Positions 23,553-31,600 of a stretch of 32,655 nt of DNA are shown one piece after another. The position numbers and the translations under genes are program-made. Below the pieces are notes generated by a model that did not search any database, had not been told where the DNA came from, and worked only from the letters and a program-made list of their open reading frames with translations. Every line of letters begins with the position of its first letter. Within the stretch, counting starts at the first letter, position 1. Source of the stretch: an uncultured Rhodovulum sp. GTDB lineage: Bacteria > Pseudomonadota > Alphaproteobacteria > Rhodobacterales > Rhodobacteraceae. Where the stretch lies: positions 1-32,655 of the forward strand of contig CAMIMK010000005.1 in assembly GCA_946221765.1 (NCBI GenBank). Reading direction: 5' to 3'.

Positions 23553-24746
23553 ATGAACATACAGGTCCTCGATGCGCGCAGTGATGCGCGTGGCGGTTAC
23601 AAGGTCGATGTCAGCCGTGGCGAGCAGATCGGCCGCGTCTCGTCCGAATGGTTCTCCCGGCCAGCGGATGAGCGCTATCTATCTCTGTCCGAGCTGGCGC
23701 ATTCCGTTCGCGACCGGGCCGACCGCAGCCGGACGCGTGTCGTGGAAAGCGCACTCATCCATGTGGAGGCGAACCGCCGCGACCCGGAACGCCTGGCGTT
23801 GATCCTTCCCGGCACGGATACGCCTATCGCCCCGACCCATTGGAGCTTCGGCCAACTGGCCGGCCTGGTCGGCGCGCCGGCCGCCTATCTGCGCCAACTC
23901 CCGGCGCCGCTCGCCGCCATCAACCTGCAATATGGCCTGACGTCCAATCGGGCCGAGCAGATCAAGACGCTCGAAACCGATAACGGCCGTGTCGAACTGC
24001 GCGCCGTCACCGGCCCGGACTATGGCCGCATCTTCGACCACGAGCTGGTCGAGGCGGTGCAGCGCATCGCCGGCAACGGCACGGGCGACACACGCTGGAA
24101 GGTGCCAGGCGTGCTGGACTGGTCGACCGGCATCTACAATCCGCGCGTCGACATCACCAAAGACACCACGACGCTCTATGCCTCCGATCGGGATGTCTTC
24201 CTGTTCCTCGTCGACGACCTGAACCCGATCGAGGCCGGACGGCTGGCGGACGGCTCGCCGGATCTCTATTTCCGCGGCTTCTACTGCTGGAACTCCGAGG
24301 TGGGCGCCAAGACGCTCGGCATGGCGAGCTTCTATCTGCGGGCGGTCTGCCAGAATCGCAATTTATGGGGCGTGGAGGATTTCGAGGAAATCACCATCCG
24401 CCACTCCAAATATGCCGCCAACCGCTTCGCCCATGAGGCGGCGCCGGCGCTGGCGAACTTCGCCAACTCCTCAGCCCTGCCTTTCGTAAACGGCATAAAG
24501 GCAGCCCGCGAGAGAATCGTGGCACGCACCGATGAGGACCGTACCGACTTCCTGCGCCGCCGCGGCTTTTCGAAGGCCGAGACCAGCAAGATCATCGACA
24601 CCGTGCTGGCCGAGGAAGGCCGGCCGCCCGAGTCGATCTTCGATTTCGTGCAGGGCATCACCGCCGTTGCCCGCGACAAGGCGCATCAGGACGCCCGTCT
24701 CGACATGGAGGCCAAGGCTAAGAAGCTGCTCGATCGGGCGGCCTGA
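23553..24746 (+). CDS. DUF932 domain-containing protein
   Basis: The product is 397 residues. Recognisable DUF932 parts are W-S-F-G-Q-L-A-G-L-V-G-A-P-A-A-Y-L-R, R-A-V-T-G-P-D-Y-G-R-I-F-D, Y-A-S-D-R-D-V-F-L-F-L-V-D, and F-Y-C-W-N-S-E-V-G-A-K-T-L-G. DUF932 proteins are phage- and ICE-encoded; the biochemical role is unknown, though they are often placed near anti-restriction and partition genes. ATG 23553 follows GGAG at 23540-23543 and the structured leader; an upstream start at 23505 would lie inside the leader helix. It is the first gene of the plus-strand ICE module, divergent from the defence operon. Confidence 0.88.
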   Translation: MNIQVLDARSDARGGYKVDVSRGEQIGRVSSEWFSRPADERYLSLSELAHSVRDRADRSRTRVVESALIHVEANRRDPERLALILPGTDTPIAPTHWSFGQLAGLVGAPAAYLRQLPAPLAAINLQYGLTSNRAEQIKTLETDNGRVELRAVTGPDYGRIFDHELVEAVQRIAGNGTGDTRWKVPGVLDWSTGIYNPRVDITKDTTTLYASDRDVFLFLVDDLNPIEAGRLADGSPDLYFRGFYCWNSEVGAKTLGMASFYLRAVCQNRNLWGVEDFEEITIRHSKYAANRFAHEAAPALANFANSSALPFVNGIKAARERIVARTDEDRTDFLRRRGFSKAETSKIIDTVLAEEGRPPESIFDFVQGITAVARDKAHQDARLDMEAKAKKLLDRAA

Positions 24747-24850
24747 TCTCCGCAAGGCCGGGGATGCGGTTTGCGTGTCTCCGGCTCTGCGCTTCCGTGC
24801 CTTTCTGGTTTCCCGGTCCGTGGCGCTGCCCCCTTTAGAGGAAGAGGGCG

Positions 24851-24910
24851 GCGCTTCGCTTCGTGACGGGTTTAGGGCTGAGAGAGAGTCTCTCGGCGCC
24901 CGTCGCGGAG
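24851..24910 (+). ncRNA. structured 5' leader, radC-RNA-like, copy B
   Basis: GACGGG (24865-24870) pairs with CCCGTC (24899-24904), enclosing a CTGAGAG/CTCTCGG hairpin (24878-24896). As in copy A, 7 bases separate the outer strand from the hairpin, 2 bases follow it, and GGAG (24907-24910) is 9 bases before the start codon. Pair four of the hairpin is A-U here and G-C in copy A, which keeps the pairing. Confidence 0.6.
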
Positions 24911-24919
24911 TAATCCCCG

Positions 24920-27058
24920 ATGGCTACTGCAGTTCAGAAGATCATCCTGTCGTCCTCACGCGACATCCCCTTCAACAAGCTGGTGCTCAGCCAGTCCAAC
25001 GTCCGGCGTGTGAAGGCCGGCATCTCGATCGAGGACCTGGCGGCCTCGATCGCGCGTCGCGGCCTGATCCAGAGCCTCAGCGTCGTGCCCGTGGTCGACG
25101 CCGAAGGTCAGGAGACCGGCATGTTCGAGGTCCCGGCCGGCGGCCGCCGCTTCCGTGCGCTGGAGCTGCTGGTCAAGCAGAAGCGCCTCGCCAAGATCGC
25201 CCCCGTGCCGTGCGTCGTGCGCAAGCGCGACGACGAGGTCCTGTCCGAGGAAGTGTCGCTGGTCGAGAATATCGATCGCGCGCCGCTTCATCCGCTGGAC
25301 CAGTTCCGCGCCTTCCAGGATATGCGGGTGAAGGGCAAGACCGAGGAGGAGATCGCCGCAGCGCTCTTCGTCCCGGTCCAGGTGGTCAAGCAGCGCCTGC
25401 GCCTCGCGGCCGCATCGCCCGTCCTGCTCGACGTCTATGCCGAGGACGGCATGACGCTCGACCAGCTCATGGCCTTCACCGTCACCGACGACCATGCCCG
25501 CCAGGAGCAGGTCTGGGAGGCGATCAAGGACGCCTGGTCGAAGGAGCCCTATCAGATCCGTCGCATGCTCACCGAGACCACGGTGCGCGCCTCCGACAAG
25601 CGCGCCGTCTTCGTCGGTGTCGACGCCTACGAGGCGGCCGGCGGCATCGTCATGCGAGACCTGTTCCAGTCCGATGACGGCGGCTGGCTGCAGGATGCGG
25701 CGCTGCTCGATCGGCTGGTCGCCGAGAAGCTGAAGGCGACGGCTGAGACGATCGCCGCCGAGGGCTGGAAGTGGATCGAGGTCGCAGTCAGCTTCCCCTA
25801 CGACGCCACGCGCGGCCTGCGCGAGCTGCAGGGCGAGCCGCTCGACTTGACGGCGGAAGAACAGGCGACGATCGAGGCGCTCAACGCCGAATATCAGAAG
25901 CTCGAGGCGGAATATGAAGACGCCGACGAGCTGCCCGACGAGGTCGACCTGCGGCTTGGGGAGATCGAGACGGCGCTGTCGGCCTTCGAAACCCGTCCGG
26001 TCCGCTTCGAGGCCGTCGACATCGCCCGCGCGGGCGCTTTCATCAGCATCGCCCATGACGGCAGCATCGCCATCGATCGCGGCTATGTCCGGGCCGAGGA
26101 CGAGGCTCCCGAGCCCGGCATCGAGGCCGATGGGGACGACACCGAGCATCAGCCGGGCGAACCCGGTGTGCCGGCCTTGCAGCGCGCCGTCATCACGATC
26201 GGCGGCCAGCCCGTCGAGGCGGAGGACGACGAAGACGACGCGATCAAGCCGCTCCCCGAGCGCCTGGTCATCGAGCTGACGGCCTATCGCACCCTCGCGC
26301 TGCGCAACGCCGTCGCGGAGAACCCGCACGTCGCCATGACCGCGCTGCTCCACAAGCTGGTGTCGGACACCTTCATGACCCGCATGTATACGGGCGCCAT
26401 GGAGGCCGGGGTGAAGCACGTCTTCTTCCCGGCGCAGGACGATGGGCTGAAGGACAGCCCGTCCGCCCGCGCGGTGCAGGACCGTCACGCCGCCTGGGCC
26501 GGCGACATCCCGAAGGACGACGATGCACTGTGGGATTGGCTCGCGGGCCTGGACGACGCCAGCCGGATGGCGCTGCTGGCGCATTGCGTCAGCTACGGCG
26601 TCAACGCGCTCTATGAGCGGCCGAACCCGCACAGCGCCGGCGGCGTGTCGCAGCACACGCTCGACATGCGGCTCGCCCAGGCCGACCGCCTGACCAAAGC
26701 GACGGGGCTCGATCTGGTGGAGGCCGGCTGGCGCCCGACCTTCGGCAACTACCTCAACCGTGTCACCAAGCCCCGCATCCTGCAGGCGGTTCGCGAGGGC
26801 ATCGGCGAGCAGGCCGCGCAGCTCATCGACCACCTGAAGAAGGGCGACATGGCCGAGGAGGCCGAGAGGCTGCTCGCCGAGACCGGCTGGCTGCCCGAGC
26901 CGCTGCGCCTGATCGACGATGCCGAGGCGCCCACGCCGGAAGTCGAGGCTGGCGGCGAGGACGACGATGCGGCGCTGCCCGCGTTCCTCGCCGGCGACGA
27001 CGAGGTTGTCACGGCGGAGGCCACCGACGACGAAGCGCACCTTGTCGCAGCCGAATGA
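24920..27058 (+). CDS. large ParB/RepB/Spo0J-family protein
   Basis: The product is 712 residues. The N-terminal ParB domain (about 15-200) has L-S-Q-S-N-V-R-R, E-D-L-A-A-S-I-A-R-R-G-L-I-Q, the box P-A-G-G-R-R-F-R-A and E-N-I-D-R-A-P-L-H-P-L-D-Q-F, then a helix-turn-helix (E-E-I-A-A-A-L-F-V-P-V-Q-V-V-K-Q-R-L). A long, acidic, largely unassigned C-terminal part follows. ParB CTPases bind centromere-like sites, but no parA is adjacent, and large ICE ParB-like proteins of this type may act as nucleases or DNA organisers instead. The ATG at 24920 has GGAG 9 bases upstream and follows leader copy B. A long antisense frame (27142-24956) is a codon-bias shadow. Confidence 0.9.
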   Translation: MATAVQKIILSSSRDIPFNKLVLSQSNVRRVKAGISIEDLAASIARRGLIQSLSVVPVVDAEGQETGMFEVPAGGRRFRALELLVKQKRLAKIAPVPCVVRKRDDEVLSEEVSLVENIDRAPLHPLDQFRAFQDMRVKGKTEEEIAAALFVPVQVVKQRLRLAAASPVLLDVYAEDGMTLDQLMAFTVTDDHARQEQVWEAIKDAWSKEPYQIRRMLTETTVRASDKRAVFVGVDAYEAAGGIVMRDLFQSDDGGWLQDAALLDRLVAEKLKATAETIAAEGWKWIEVAVSFPYDATRGLRELQGEPLDLTAEEQATIEALNAEYQKLEAEYEDADELPDEVDLRLGEIETALSAFETRPVRFEAVDIARAGAFISIAHDGSIAIDRGYVRAEDEAPEPGIEADGDDTEHQPGEPGVPALQRAVITIGGQPVEAEDDEDDAIKPLPERLVIELTAYRTLALRNAVAENPHVAMTALLHKLVSDTFMTRMYTGAMEAGVKHVFFPAQDDGLKDSPSARAVQDRHAAWAGDIPKDDDALWDWLAGLDDASRMALLAHCVSYGVNALYERPNPHSAGGVSQHTLDMRLAQADRLTKATGLDLVEAGWRPTFGNYLNRVTKPRILQAVREGIGEQAAQLIDHLKKGDMAEEAERLLAETGWLPEPLRLIDDAEAPTPEVEAGGEDDDAALPAFLAGDDEVVTAEATDDEAHLVAAE

Positions 27059-27065
27059 CGAGCAC

Positions 27066-27092
27066 CCGGAGCGGCTTCGGCCGCTCCGGTCC
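27066..27092 (+). terminator. hairpin with TTCG tetraloop after the ParB-like gene
   Basis: CCGGAGCGGC and GCCGCTCCGG (27066-27075, 27080-27089) form a perfect 10-bp stem closed by TTCG, 8 bases after the ParB-like stop codon. The following TCCTTT is a poor T tract, so this may be a partial terminator or an mRNA-stabilising hairpin. Confidence 0.6.
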
Positions 27093-27117
27093 TTTCCCCG
27101 ATTGAAGGAGCATCGCC

Positions 27118-27336
27118 ATGTCGCGATCCAACCCGTCGCCACGCCGCGTCGTCTTCCAGTACCTCGTTCCCGTACATGTCGAGGTCGAGGACGGCATCGT
27201 CGGCCGCGTGACGATCATCGACGAAACCCCGGTGCGCGCCCCCGTCGTCGTCGAAGGCGATCCCGCCTATCTCGCCGACGCCATCCGCGCCGCCGACGAC
27301 GGCCAGGCCTGGCCATCCTGGCAGTTCGGCTACTAG
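27118..27336 (+). CDS. small conserved ICE-associated protein
   Basis: The 72-residue protein contains V-V-F-Q-Y-L-V-P-V-H-V-E-V-E-D-G, R-V-T-I-I-D-E-T-P, and D-G-Q-A-W-P-S-W-Q-F-G-Y at its C-terminus. A strong GAAGGAG precedes ATG 27118. It is flanked by hairpins on both sides, so it may be a monocistronic unit. No function is known to me; proteins of this look occur next to ParB-like and DUF932 genes in alphaproteobacterial ICEs. Confidence 0.75.
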   Translation: MSRSNPSPRRVVFQYLVPVHVEVEDGIVGRVTIIDETPVRAPVVVEGDPAYLADAIRAADDGQAWPSWQFGY

Positions 27337-27359
27337 CCGCGCCACCCCGAACCCACTCC

Positions 27360-27392
27360 GAGCCCGGCCCGAGCGCCGGGCTCTTTTCGTTT
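27360..27392 (+). terminator. intrinsic terminator
   Basis: GAGCCCGG (27360-27367) and CCGGGCTC (27376-27383) form a perfect 8-bp stem followed directly by TTTTCGTTT. It ends the transcript of the 72-residue gene, shortly before the next start codon at 27405. Confidence 0.75.
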
Positions 27393-27404
27393 CCGGAGCC
27401 CGCC

Positions 27405-27818
27405 ATGACCGATTTCTCCACCCGCTATTCCTGCCTGCTCGATGTCGGCACCTCCGCCAACGTCGCCCGGGCCTTCGACATCTACGCCGCCTTGATGGCC
27501 GAGAACGACCGCGAAGACCCGCCGGCCGAGCCGTTTCATCTATCTGTGACACCCGATCACGGTGCGTCGCGGCTCTGGCTGCGCGATCCCGGCACCGCAG
27601 ATCCGCAGCTTGCGATCACCTTCGTGACGCGCTGCGCCGAGGCCCTCGCGCTGACCGGCCGTTGGGGATTTCAATGGGCCGGCATCGCCTCCGATCCCGT
27701 GGTCGATGGTTTCTCGGGCGGCACCCATGTGCTCGATCTTGCCACCGGCGAGACGATCGCATGGACGAGCACCGGCCGCTGGCTCGCCGACCGGCTTGCC
27801 AGGGGAGGCGCGCGATGA
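27405..27818 (+). CDS. conserved hypothetical protein
   Basis: The product is 137 residues, beginning M-T-D-F-S-T-R-Y-S-C-L-L-D-V-G-T-S-A-N and including F-H-L-S-V-T-P-D-H-G-A-S-R-L-W-L-R-D and W-G-F-Q-W-A, with G-T-H-V-L-D-L-A-T-G-E-T near the end. No catalytic or membrane motif is evident; it looks like a soluble alpha/beta protein. ATG 27405 directly follows the terminator stem and CCGGAG, and longer frames upstream lie antisense or within the previous gene. It overlaps the next gene as ATGA, so the two are translationally coupled. Confidence 0.78.
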   Translation: MTDFSTRYSCLLDVGTSANVARAFDIYAALMAENDREDPPAEPFHLSVTPDHGASRLWLRDPGTADPQLAITFVTRCAEALALTGRWGFQWAGIASDPVVDGFSGGTHVLDLATGETIAWTSTGRWLADRLARGGAR

Positions 27819-28039
27819 GCATCCCCGACCATGCCCGCGCCAACTTCCAGACGCTCCTGCGCGCCGCGAACAGTGGCGACCTGGCGCTGATGGAATGCAC
27901 CGACGTAGCAACCGGCGAACCGCGCTACGTGATCTGCGCCGTCGGCCGCGATGACGGCGAGTTCGTCTTCACACCGTTCGGCCATCTCGCCGATGGCAAT
28001 CCCTTCGAAATCTACAGCCCGCCGGACGCGTCGACATAG
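27815..28039 (+). CDS. DUF6117-like small protein
   Basis: The 74-residue protein reads M-S-I-P-D-H-A-R-A-N-F-Q-T-L-L-R-A-A, then L-A-L-M-E-C-T-D-V-A-T-G-E-P-R-Y-V-I-C-A-V and F-V-F-T-P-F-G-H-L-A-D-G-N-P. I associate this with the DUF6117 family of ICE-borne small proteins of unknown function. The start overlaps the preceding stop (ATGA), with GGGGAGG upstream. It converges with the minus-strand gene ending at 28071. Confidence 0.75.
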   Translation: MSIPDHARANFQTLLRAANSGDLALMECTDVATGEPRYVICAVGRDDGEFVFTPFGHLADGNPFEIYSPPDAST

Positions 28040-28070
28040 GCGAGCGCGCGCCCAATGTCCTCGCTCGCCG

Positions 28071-28430
28071 CTACCAGACCGCAACTTCCCACTGCCCGTT
28101 GACGCGGGCAAATCCGATTGGCCGGTTTTGCGGGCTCGCGTTCGGCCTGGTCGGATCGAGCACGATCTGCGTCATGCAGGTCACGCCCGGACCGACCCCA
28201 CCCGGCGAGCAATCGCCGAGCTTCAGCGTCGCGTTCGCCAGCGACGTGCCCGTGAACAGGCGATGGCGCCGCACGGCCGCGGTCGCTTCGCCCTCGCTCG
28301 GCTCTGCGACGCCGGCGGCGACGGCCGGAGATGCAGTGACCGGCGAGATCACCGGCCTGAGCACGAAACCCGCACCGAAGCCGACAGCCAGACAGGCCGC
28401 GCCGAGAATGCCAATCGCACTGCCCTTCAT
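28071..28430 (-). CDS. hypothetical membrane-anchored or exported protein
   Basis: The product is 119 residues. One N-terminal hydrophobic segment (A-I-G-I-L-G-A-A-C-L-A-V-G-F-G-A-G-F-V-L, about residues 5-24) is followed by an Ala/Val/Pro linker and a soluble part with two cysteines (L-G-D-C-S-P-G-G and G-V-T-C-M-T-Q-I-V-L) that may form a disulfide in the periplasm. The end, I-G-F-A-R-V-N-G-Q-W-E-V-A-V-W, looks like a small beta-domain. ATG 28430 has GGAGG 4 bases upstream; the longer frame from 28448 lacks one. Function is unknown; it is opposite in direction to its neighbours. Confidence 0.72.
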   Translation of the reverse strand: MKGSAIGILGAACLAVGFGAGFVLRPVISPVTASPAVAAGVAEPSEGEATAAVRRHRLFTGTSLANATLKLGDCSPGGVGPGVTCMTQIVLDPTRPNASPQNRPIGFARVNGQWEVAVW

Positions 28431-28570
28431 CTCGCCTCCGATGCTCACTCAGCCGGCGCGGCACGCGCGAATGGTGCGAGGCACAGCGGCTTGTTTTCCT
28501 ACGAGAACTTAGCGTCCCATCCGCACCGCCGGAAGCCGGTGCGACAGGCCGGGTTCCGGCCGCGCCAGAG

Positions 28571-28640
28571 TGAGAGGGTGGCCGGGACGGGTTTGAGCCC
28601 GTCCGGTCGAGAGAGAGCGCCGGGCCGGCTCGCTCCTGTT
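28571..28640 (+). ncRNA. possible structured leader, divergent copy C
   Basis: Before the methylase-helicase gene the string GTGAGAG, then GACGGGTTTGAG and GAGAGAG, echoes leaders A and B. Here GACGGG (28586-28591) pairs with a closer CCCGTC (28598-28603) around only six bases, and the hairpin order differs. It may be a relative of the same motif or an independent structure. Confidence 0.4.
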
Positions 28641-28661
28641 CCGCTCTCCGAGGTTCCTCTC

Positions 28662-31600
28662 ATGCTTCATGATCCGCTTCCAGCCGCTCACGCGGCTTCG
28701 CTCCCGCTTGTCCCCCACACGCCGCCGGCCGCCTCTATCCTCGCCGCCGCCGAACGCATCCTCTCCCACCTCGAACAGGGCCGCACCGTTGATGCCGCCA
28801 TGCTGCGCAGCGCCATGGAGGATGCCTTCGGCGCGTCCGACGCAGCCGGCGCGTGGGACTGGAAAGCCGCCTATGACGCCTGCGAGGTCGCGACCGTCCT
28901 GTTCCTACGCAAATACGGAAAGCCGCTTTTCCGTAAAGCCGCATCGCCGGCTTCACGACTCTCCGCGCTTGTGAAGATCGTCGGACTGTTACCGACGCAC
29001 ACGCGCCGATCCGAGGAGGCGCAGGCCTTCCAGCAATTCTCGACGCCGATCCCGCTCGGCCTTGCCGCGCTGACGGCGGCAACATTGGCCCCGGCAGATC
29101 GCGTGCTGGACCCGTCCGCCGGGACCGGACTGCTCGCCGTCCTCGCCGAGACCGCAGGCGCATCGCTCATCCTCAACGAGCTGGCCGAGACCCGCGCCGA
29201 TCTTCTCACCTCTCTCTTTCCGGCCATGCCCGTCACGCGCTTCGACGCCGCCCAGATCGACGACCATCTCGATCCGGCCGCTGTGCCGAGCGTCGTCATC
29301 ATGAACCCGCCATTCTCGGTGATGGCGAACGTCACCGGGCGGGTCGCGGACGCCGCCTATCGGCACATCGCCTCGGCGCTGGCCCGGCTGGCCGACGGCG
29401 GACGCCTCGTCGCCATCACGGGCGCGAACTTCTCGCCCGAGCTTCCGGCCTGGCGGGACGTCTTCGTGCGCCTGCAGGGACGCGGCCGCGTCGTGTTCAC
29501 CGCCGCGATCGCCGGCTCGGTCTATGCCAAGCACGGCACGACCATCGAGACCCGCCTGACCGTCATCGACAAAGCGCCGGCCGAGGACCCCGAGCATTTC
29601 CCGGATTCGGCCGGGATCGCACCCGATGTCGCGACCTTGCTCGGCTGGATCGACGCGCAGCTTCCGGCACGCCTGCCGGTCTCGATCATGCGTCCCGCCG
29701 CGACACCGGCCGCAACGCCGCGCACGGTGCGAGGCTATCTCGCCCGCGCGGCGACGGCCCAGCCCGCCCGCCGTATCGCCCAGCTCGAAGGCGTGCCGCT
29801 CGACTATGAGACCATCGACTGGACGCCGCCGGAGACCGGCCGCCTGTCGGAGTCGATCTATGAGGCCTATGCGCTCCAGTCGATCCGCATCGCCGGCGCA
29901 CAGCCGCATCCGACCAAGCTGGTGCAGTCCGCCGCCATGGCCTCGGTCGCGCCGCCAAAGCCGAGCTACCGACCGACGCTGCCGGCGCCGATCGTCGCCG
30001 ACGGCATCCTATCCGACGCCCAGCTCGAGACGATCATCTATGCCGGCGAGACGCATGGCGAATATCTCGCCGGGGCCTGGACCGTGGACGAGACCGGCGA
30101 TCTCGTCACCGCCGCGCCGGACGATGCCCCGAACGCGGTCCGCTTCCGCCGTGGCTTCATGCTCGGCGATGGGACCGGCGCCGGCAAGGGCCGCCAGTCT
30201 GCCGGCATCATCCTCGATAACTGGCTCCAGGACCGCCGCAAGGCAGTCTGGATCTCCAAGTCCGACAAGCTGCTCGAAGACGCCCAGCGCGACTGGTCGG
30301 CGCTCGGCATGGAACGCTTGCTGGTCACGCCGCTGTCGCGCTTCCCTCAGGGTACGTCGATCCGGCTGCCCGAAGGCGTCCTATTCACCACCTATGCCAC
30401 GCTACGGTCCGACGACCGCGGCGAGAAGCTTTCACGGGTCAAGCAGATCGTCGAATGGTTGGGCTCCGATTTCGACGGAGTGATCATTTTCGACGAGTCC
30501 CACGCGATGCAGAACGCCGGGGGCGGCAAGGGAGAACGGGGCGATGTCGCCCCGTCGCAGCAAGGCCGTGCGGGGCTCCGGCTCCAGCACGCGCTGCCGA
30601 ACGCCCGCGTGGTCTATGTCTCGGCGACCGGCGCGACCACCGTCCACAATCTCGCCTATGCCCAACGGCTCGGCCTGTGGGGCGGCGACGATTTCCCCTT
30701 CGCCAACCGCGCGGAATTCGTGGAAGCCGTCGAGAATGGCGGCGTCGCGGCGATGGAGGTGCTGGCCCGCGACCTTCGGGCGCTCGGCCTCTATACGTCC
30801 CGTTCGCTCTCTTATGACGGCGTCGAATATGAGCTGGTCGAGCACCAGCTCACACCCGAACAGACCCGCATCTACGATGCCTATGCCGGCGCCTTCGCCA
30901 TCATCCATAATCATCTCGACGCGGCGATGCGCGCCGCCAATATCACCGGCGATACCGGCACGCTGAACCGGCAAGCGAAATCCGCCGCGCGCTCAGCCTT
31001 CGAGAGCGCCAAGCAGCGTTTCTTCGGTCATCTGCTGACCAGTATGAAGACGCCGACGCTGGTCCGCTCGATCGAGCAGGACCTGGCGGCCGGCCATTCC
31101 GCCGTCATTCAGATCGTCTCGACCGGCGAAGCCCTGATGGAGCGGCGGCTGGCCGAGATCCCCACCGAGGAGTGGAATGACGTCCGCGTCGACATCACGC
31201 CGCGCGAATACGTCCTCGACTACCTCGCCCATTCCTTCCCGGTACAGCTCTACGAGCCGTTTTCCGACAGCGAGGGCAACCTGTCGTCGCGGCCGGTCTA
31301 CCGGGACGGCCAGCCGGTCGAGAGCCGGGATGCCGTCGCTCGCCGCGATGAGCTGATCGAGCGCCTCGCATCCTTGGAGCCCGTGCCCGGAGCCCTCGAC
31401 CAGATCGTCCAGCGGTTCGGCACGGACGTGGTCGCCGAGGTGACCGGCCGCTCGCGGCGCGTGGTTCGCAAAGGCGACCGCCTTACGGTCGAGAACCGGG
31501 CGGGATCGGCCAACCTCTCCGAGGCGGCCGCGTTCATGGACGACGACAAGCGCGTCCTCGTCTTCTCCGATGCCGGCGGGACGGGTCGCAGCTACCACGC

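Noticed and set aside
24956..27142. 728-codon minus-strand open frame
   Set aside because: It is a mirror of the ParB-like gene; the plus-strand protein has clear ParB motifs, while this one has none.
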